Shown: positions 60,088-64,000 of the stretch, piece after piece
Layout: every line of letters begins with the position of its first letter
Position numbering within the stretch: the first letter of the stretch is position 1
Assembly: GCA_038230415.1 (NCBI GenBank)
Contig: JBBRNH010000012.1
Coordinates: forward strand, 1 to 64,000
Reading direction: 5' to 3'
DNA from: JBBRNH01 sp038230415
GTDB taxonomy: Bacteria; Bacteroidota; Bacteroidia; Cytophagales; Spirosomataceae
Length of the DNA: 64,000 nt
Made by a program: the position numbers and the translations under genes
The notes under the pieces: model-generated
The model's input: the letters and a program-made list of their open reading frames with translations, nothing else
What the model was told of the DNA's origin: nothing
The model's database searches: none

Positions 60088-61815
60088 TCATTGACCATTC
60101 ACGGTGCTATCGGCCCATTTCCAGGCCTGGGTCAATAGTACCTGAGTTTGCTGTGCTTTATCGGTGAATCCCTGCCCCACTTGTGCTTTATGAAGCCCTG
60201 CCAACGACCAGCCATTGCGGGGAAATACCGTTAGATCTTTCGCAAAAACTGTTTCAGCCTCGCTGTATCGTTTCGCTTTTAACAGAGCGGCACCCAAGCG
60301 ATGGCGTACAGGAAAGAACCAGTTCGGTGGCTCGTCATAGCTTAAGGCATCTTCCATTGTAATGGCTTCGCGTAATAGGTTGATACTACGCTCGGTCTGC
60401 CCCTCATTCGCCAGAATGTCGGCCCGCAGTACCCGACGGGCAATTTCCAGAATAGACCGCATCGAATTTACCGGCCCAACGGTCAGTGTAGCCATAGCCG
60501 GATTCGTCGTCAGTTGATCGAGCTGTTCCAGTTCCAGCTTTGCCTTCGGGAGTTGCTGTTTATTGACCAGTGCCAGTCCACGAGCGTAGTGGCGGATAGC
60601 GGTCGGGTACGTCAGCCGGACGGTGTCTGCATCGCACATCCGAAGGAGTTCATCCCATCGAGAAAACTTAATGGCTACGTGGTAGGGAATCGTATAAAAA
60701 TGCTGGGGGAAACACCAGACAGGCTCGGCCATCAAGTTTTTGTTTGTGTTTTCAGCTACTTTCCGCGCCGAATACATCGCCCAATTGTAATTACCTTCCA
60801 GCGTGGCCGTAGCGACCAGCAGGTGGTAATTATGGGGGAAATAGGCCAACGGAAACGCTCCCTGTGCGTGCCTGTTCATCAGGTACATACTGTCAATGCG
60901 TACAGCCTGCCGGTTGCGTAATGAGCCTTCGTGATAGTTGCCTGTTCGTATGTAAATGTGCGACGGCATATGTACCAGATGGCTGGCCTTAGGTGCTATT
61001 TTACCCAGAATAGCCGCACTCTTTAGCCCCCGTTCCGGTGTTTGAGAGGCTTCTACGGCGTGGATGTAGTAGTGATTCAGGGCAATATGATCAGGGTTGT
61101 GCGCCATCAGCTTTTCCAGGGTAGCTACAATGGCGGGTGTCCAGGGTTTCGGGCGGCCATCATGCTCCCACAAATCCCAGGGATGCAGGTCCATTAAGGA
61201 TTCGGCGTATAACCCGGCAATATCCGCGTCGGTCGGGAAGCGTTCGTGGACTTGTTTTATAGCATCGGAATAGGCTACATCATATCGTTTTCGGTCAGCG
61301 ACGGGTTTGGCCGGGTAGCGTTTTGCCAGCGCACCGATCAACGCCTTTTCTTTCTCTGTGCAATTAGCCGATAAGTTGATGGCCCGCTGAATGGCGGTAT
61401 AGGCCCGCTCGTAGTTGTCAGGTTCCATACCGGCATTATAGTTCGGCCCCAGCACATAACTGAAGCCCCAATAAGCCATAGCGCAGGTTGAATCTAACCG
61501 GGTGGCTTCGTGAAAAGAACGGGCGGCTTCGGCGTGATTGAACCCCACCGCCAGCATAAGTCCCTGATCGAAATACCGCTGCGCTTCCTGACTCCGGGTA
61601 GTGATAGGGAAATGGATAGTACCGATGCTATCGAAGCGCATGGCTTTTTCTCCGGTACTATACCAGGCTTTGTCGGTTGGCGTGGTGCCACAAACGACTA
61701 TCGAAGTCAGTAGGTTGTCGGTCGGTTTATACCGGGGCTGGCAACTCACCAGTAGGGCCAATCCCGATAGCAGCCAACTCAACAGGATGAGTGGTCGTAA
61801 TGTTGGTGTATTCAT
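60088..61815 (-). CDS. TPR-repeat lipoprotein
   Basis: A 575-residue secreted lipoprotein (leader LLSGLALLVSC). The mature chain has TPR-like hairpins: QRYFDQGLMLAVGFNHAEAA, RSFHEATRLDSTCAMAYWGF, and near the C-terminus ERSINLLREAITMEDALSYD and AKRYSEAETVFAKDLTVFPR. HLVHMPSHIYIRTGNYHEGS is a conserved central segment of this hypothetical family. The function is unknown. It converges with the rhodopsin gene. Confidence 0.82.
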   Translation of the reverse strand: MNTPTLRPLILLSWLLSGLALLVSCQPRYKPTDNLLTSIVVCGTTPTDKAWYSTGEKAMRFDSIGTIHFPITTRSQEAQRYFDQGLMLAVGFNHAEAARSFHEATRLDSTCAMAYWGFSYVLGPNYNAGMEPDNYERAYTAIQRAINLSANCTEKEKALIGALAKRYPAKPVADRKRYDVAYSDAIKQVHERFPTDADIAGLYAESLMDLHPWDLWEHDGRPKPWTPAIVATLEKLMAHNPDHIALNHYYIHAVEASQTPERGLKSAAILGKIAPKASHLVHMPSHIYIRTGNYHEGSLRNRQAVRIDSMYLMNRHAQGAFPLAYFPHNYHLLVATATLEGNYNWAMYSARKVAENTNKNLMAEPVWCFPQHFYTIPYHVAIKFSRWDELLRMCDADTVRLTYPTAIRHYARGLALVNKQQLPKAKLELEQLDQLTTNPAMATLTVGPVNSMRSILEIARRVLRADILANEGQTERSINLLREAITMEDALSYDEPPNWFFPVRHRLGAALLKAKRYSEAETVFAKDLTVFPRNGWSLAGLHKAQVGQGFTDKAQQTQVLLTQAWKWADSTVNGQ

Positions 61816-63151
61816 GGTTTAGGAGATGAGGGTTTATAGGGTAAGGGCAAAGAAAGACCCTGGCACCCTCATTTGACAAAGGTGTAGGAATTTTAATGAT
61901 TAGTGTGCGGTCAGTAAGTAAGGGCTTAGGGGGTTCCGGCGAGCGGATTCCCGCCTGGTCAACACGGTCGGTGTTCGTTCCCTGATTGAACACCACATAC
62001 AGATCGTTACCCTCGCGGGGATTGTAGCGGAAACGAATATTGGACGATACCAAATGTGCGACACTGTTATATTGAACCAGAGCCTCCGCCGATACCTTCG
62101 TGTTTAGTGAGACCTTGGTTCGCAGTTGAGCGATGGTTACGTCGTATTGTTGAACACGGGCCGGAAACAGAATCCGGTTCCATTGCAGATAACCGCTCAG
62201 CTCCAGATAGCGGGATAAAGCCCAGGTTGGCCGAACGCCCACCGATACCCGTGAGCCGTCGTAAAAACTACCGATTTCTGCTTCTACTTTCGTGTTGAGG
62301 GGTCTGCTGGGGGGAGTTTCTAACAGGCCATAAAAACTCCGAAAGCGGTATTGCCCACCCGGAATGTGAGCCACGCTGAACAGCGTCAGGGTGTCGGTGA
62401 TGCTCTCGTAGGCGTTCCTGAATTTGAGTTGTACCGTATGCCCTTTTTTCAGGAGCGCATCCCAGGCGGGGCCCACCTCGGCCGATTCGGCGGTGCCGTT
62501 CCGGTCTCGTAAAAAAATAGAGCCGTACAGGCTTACCCGATGATTGAGCAGCGATGATTTCTTTCCGGGGAGCCACCCCCAAAACAGCCGGTCGCCGAAG
62601 CGGGTGTAGTCCTGCCGGGCTTCAAAACCGAGACCGGGATTATAGTTTTGTCCCGCCTGAGCAAGGGTCAGATCGTAGCCCAGCCCATTCAGTATGCGGT
62701 TTTCGTACCGCACCTGCCAGCGAGATGGATCAAAAAAATGACGCGGTTGCGTAACTACATTCGATGGCGTTTGCTGGTGAGACAGACGATCAAACGTTTG
62801 TGCCCAGTTGATGCTGAGGAAATTTTGCTTGCGTACCCGGAAAATACCGTCTAAGCCATATCCTACGTTGGCGTGACCATCGGTGCCTAACCGGGAGGTA
62901 GTCATGATGCCAATGTACGAATTTTGATTAAACACCCGCCGACGCAGCCGGACAACGCCCATGTTTTCGGACGATAGCCCGTCAATCGCTTTCGTTTGCA
63001 TAGTCAACAGGGCAATATCCCAGCGGCCAATGCGCCCAATCATTCGCCCGCCCGCCAGAATCGGCACCCGTTTTCCATCGTTCAACCCGATCCGCCGACT
63101 GTTAATTAACGTGAATTTTGGATAACGCTGTTTTTTAGCGCCATTAGGCAC
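61727..63151 (-). pseudogene. 5'-truncated DUF5916 gene
   Basis: The frame of 474 residues matches only the C-terminal barrel half of DUF5916 proteins, which normally exceed 700 residues: it opens at FTLINSRRIGLNDGKRVPIL, AGGRMIGRIGRWDIALLTMQ, in mid-protein, with no signal peptide and a GTG as first possible start. Immediately upstream lies a MITE-like element (63153-63265), so the N-terminal half has been lost. At the other end the frame overlaps the TPR gene by 89 nt, which suggests that the proper stop is also lost. Confidence 0.7.
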
Positions 63152-63152
63152 G

Positions 63153-63265
63153 GAATGTTTGTAGAAAATAAAGATTCGTATGTTTTACCTCGTGCCGTAG
63201 GTACGGAATCACTCCGTACCTACGGCACGAGGTTGATAGTCAACTACTTATTACTACAAACATTC
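63153..63265. mobile_element. MITE-like element, 113 bp
   Basis: Perfect 12-bp terminal inverted repeats GAATGTTTGTAG (63153-63164) and CTACAAACATTC (63254-63265) enclose an internal perfect palindrome with 20-bp arms (63188-63207 and 63213-63232, cctcgtgccgtaggtacgga) and 5-nt loop. No coding capacity. No clear target-site duplication. Insertion is flush with the broken DUF5916 gene. Confidence 0.65.
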
Positions 63266-63324
63266 GCCCCCTACGGGGCCAATTATCCATAACTCACGTT
63301 AAAATATCCTTTGGGGTTTGGTCT

Positions 63325-64000
63325 TTACATAAACGAACTCATGGTGGCTTCGTTGGCTAAATCGTCAGCGTGTTCGGCACCAAGGTAACGGTCAATCAGG
63401 TTGTGGGCCAGATACAGCAACGGCGTGAGCAAAATAGCTGTCGTGAATTTATAGATATAATTGATGATGCCAACGGCTAAAACCTGCGTTAATGACCAGT
63501 TGCCGAACACATAAAACGCAATAAACAAGACCACAAACGAGTCAACGAGTTGCGAGATGATGGTTGAGCCCGTAGCCAAATCATCCGGCTTCCCGTAATG
63601 CTGCGCAGGTACTGAAACACGGATGCGTCAAGAATCTGTCCAATCAAAAAGGCAGTCAGCGAGCCGATGATGATACCCAGCCCCTGCCTGAAAATCATAG
63701 CAAAGGCATTGTTGATGTTGATGGCCGCGCCCGCCGAATCTTTGGCGTTTACGTCGAGCCAGAACTGGGCGGGCGGCAGCGTGGTAACGGCGTAAATAAT
63801 CAGAAACGAATAGGCAATAAACCCCGCCGTGAGAAATGAAATCCGGCGAACGCCCGCTTTGCCAAAATACTCGTTGATAATGTCGGAGGTGATAAAGACA
63901 AACGGCCAGATAACAGCCCCGGCGGTGAGGTTGAAGTCAAGAGCAACGGCTCCCGGCACAAAATTACTAAAGAGTTGAATATGAGCGGGTTTTGTTCCGA
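63325..64000 (-). pseudogene. Queuosine precursor transporter (YhhQ/VUT family), frameshifted, partial
   Basis: A membrane transporter of the VUT family, thought to import queuosine precursors. The 5' end lies beyond the window. Frame 1 (to 63489) has LTAGAVIWPFVFITSDIINE, YFGKAGVRRISF and LGIIIGSLTAFLIGQILDAS; frame 2 (from 63579) continues TGSTIISQLVDSFVVLFIAF and ends ATMSSFM. The family expects LRATGSTIIS at the junction; here one copy of a tandem ctacggg (seen as cccgtag at 63569) is missing, a 7-nt loss that shifts the frame. True mutation or assembly error. Confidence 0.7.

Overview
The window looks like a chromosomal segment of a rod-forming Bacteroidota in the Cytophagales (Spirosoma/Fibrella/Rudanella-like). 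The evidence is a nusB-ytxH-DUF1573-yajC-ybbR-coaE block, a GH97 enzyme, DUF5916, DUF2452 and TIGR03643 proteins, OmpP1/FadL, promoter -7 boxes of the TAnnTTTG type, few Shine-Dalgarno sequences, and a proteorhodopsin/Blh pair. No rRNA, tRNA or CRISPR array was seen. Taxonomy is inferred from gene content only.

Layout. 1-7040: an envelope protein, then the nusB to coaE cluster and a secreted amidase. 7043-8889: two overlapping small genes that resemble a nucleotidyltransferase/partner pair, then a kinase-fold protein. 9106-14905: glmM, a GH97 glycosidase, an Anbu (bacterial proteasome homologue)/transglutaminase pair and mog. 15028-27034: lipoprotein, mini-zincin, Rpn-type nuclease, recG, DUF1080 lipoprotein, an ABC exporter pair, Rieske protein, DUF2452, menB, a GMC oxidoreductase with its small subunit, and a ParE-like toxin-antitoxin pair.

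27085-40114 holds the most unusual feature: about 13 kb, ten genes, all on the minus strand with mostly tiny gaps. In transcription order they are a membrane-anchored DCPPGS-domain protein, a vWA-like lipoprotein, a small membrane protein, a tubulin-like GTPase, an 1183-residue protein with a C-terminal Hsp70/actin-type ATPase, a second DCPPGS-domain protein, a MotA/ZorA-like channel with long tail, a MotB/ZorB-like OmpA protein, a retropepsin lipoprotein and a WG-repeat membrane protein. I read it as an undescribed trans-envelope, ion-driven machine with its own cytoskeletal NTPases. It is reminiscent of Zorya but lacks ZorC/D/E.

40183-49945: housekeeping genes (ung, apaG, an Lrp regulator, pbpC, a bifunctional nuclease, etfAB, a glucan phosphorylase). 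49946-53105: an AT-rich accessory patch with small hypothetical genes, GC-richer non-coding spacers, a frameshifted HEPN-like gene and a decayed HI0933-type flavoprotein. 53156-64000: FadL, a GY-rich lipoprotein, proS, then blh and rhodopsin (retinal synthesis plus light-driven proton pump), a TPR lipoprotein, a truncated DUF5916 gene abutting a 113-bp MITE-like element, and a frameshifted YhhQ-type transporter running off the window.

A second theme is non-coding: many gaps between co-directional genes are filled, almost flush from stop to start codon, by imperfect inverted repeats whose arms are degenerate tandem repeats of a 7-nt (once 8-nt) unit. Other palindromes of the GAGAC...GTCTC type, and an inverted repeat at pbpC, have been absorbed into coding sequence.
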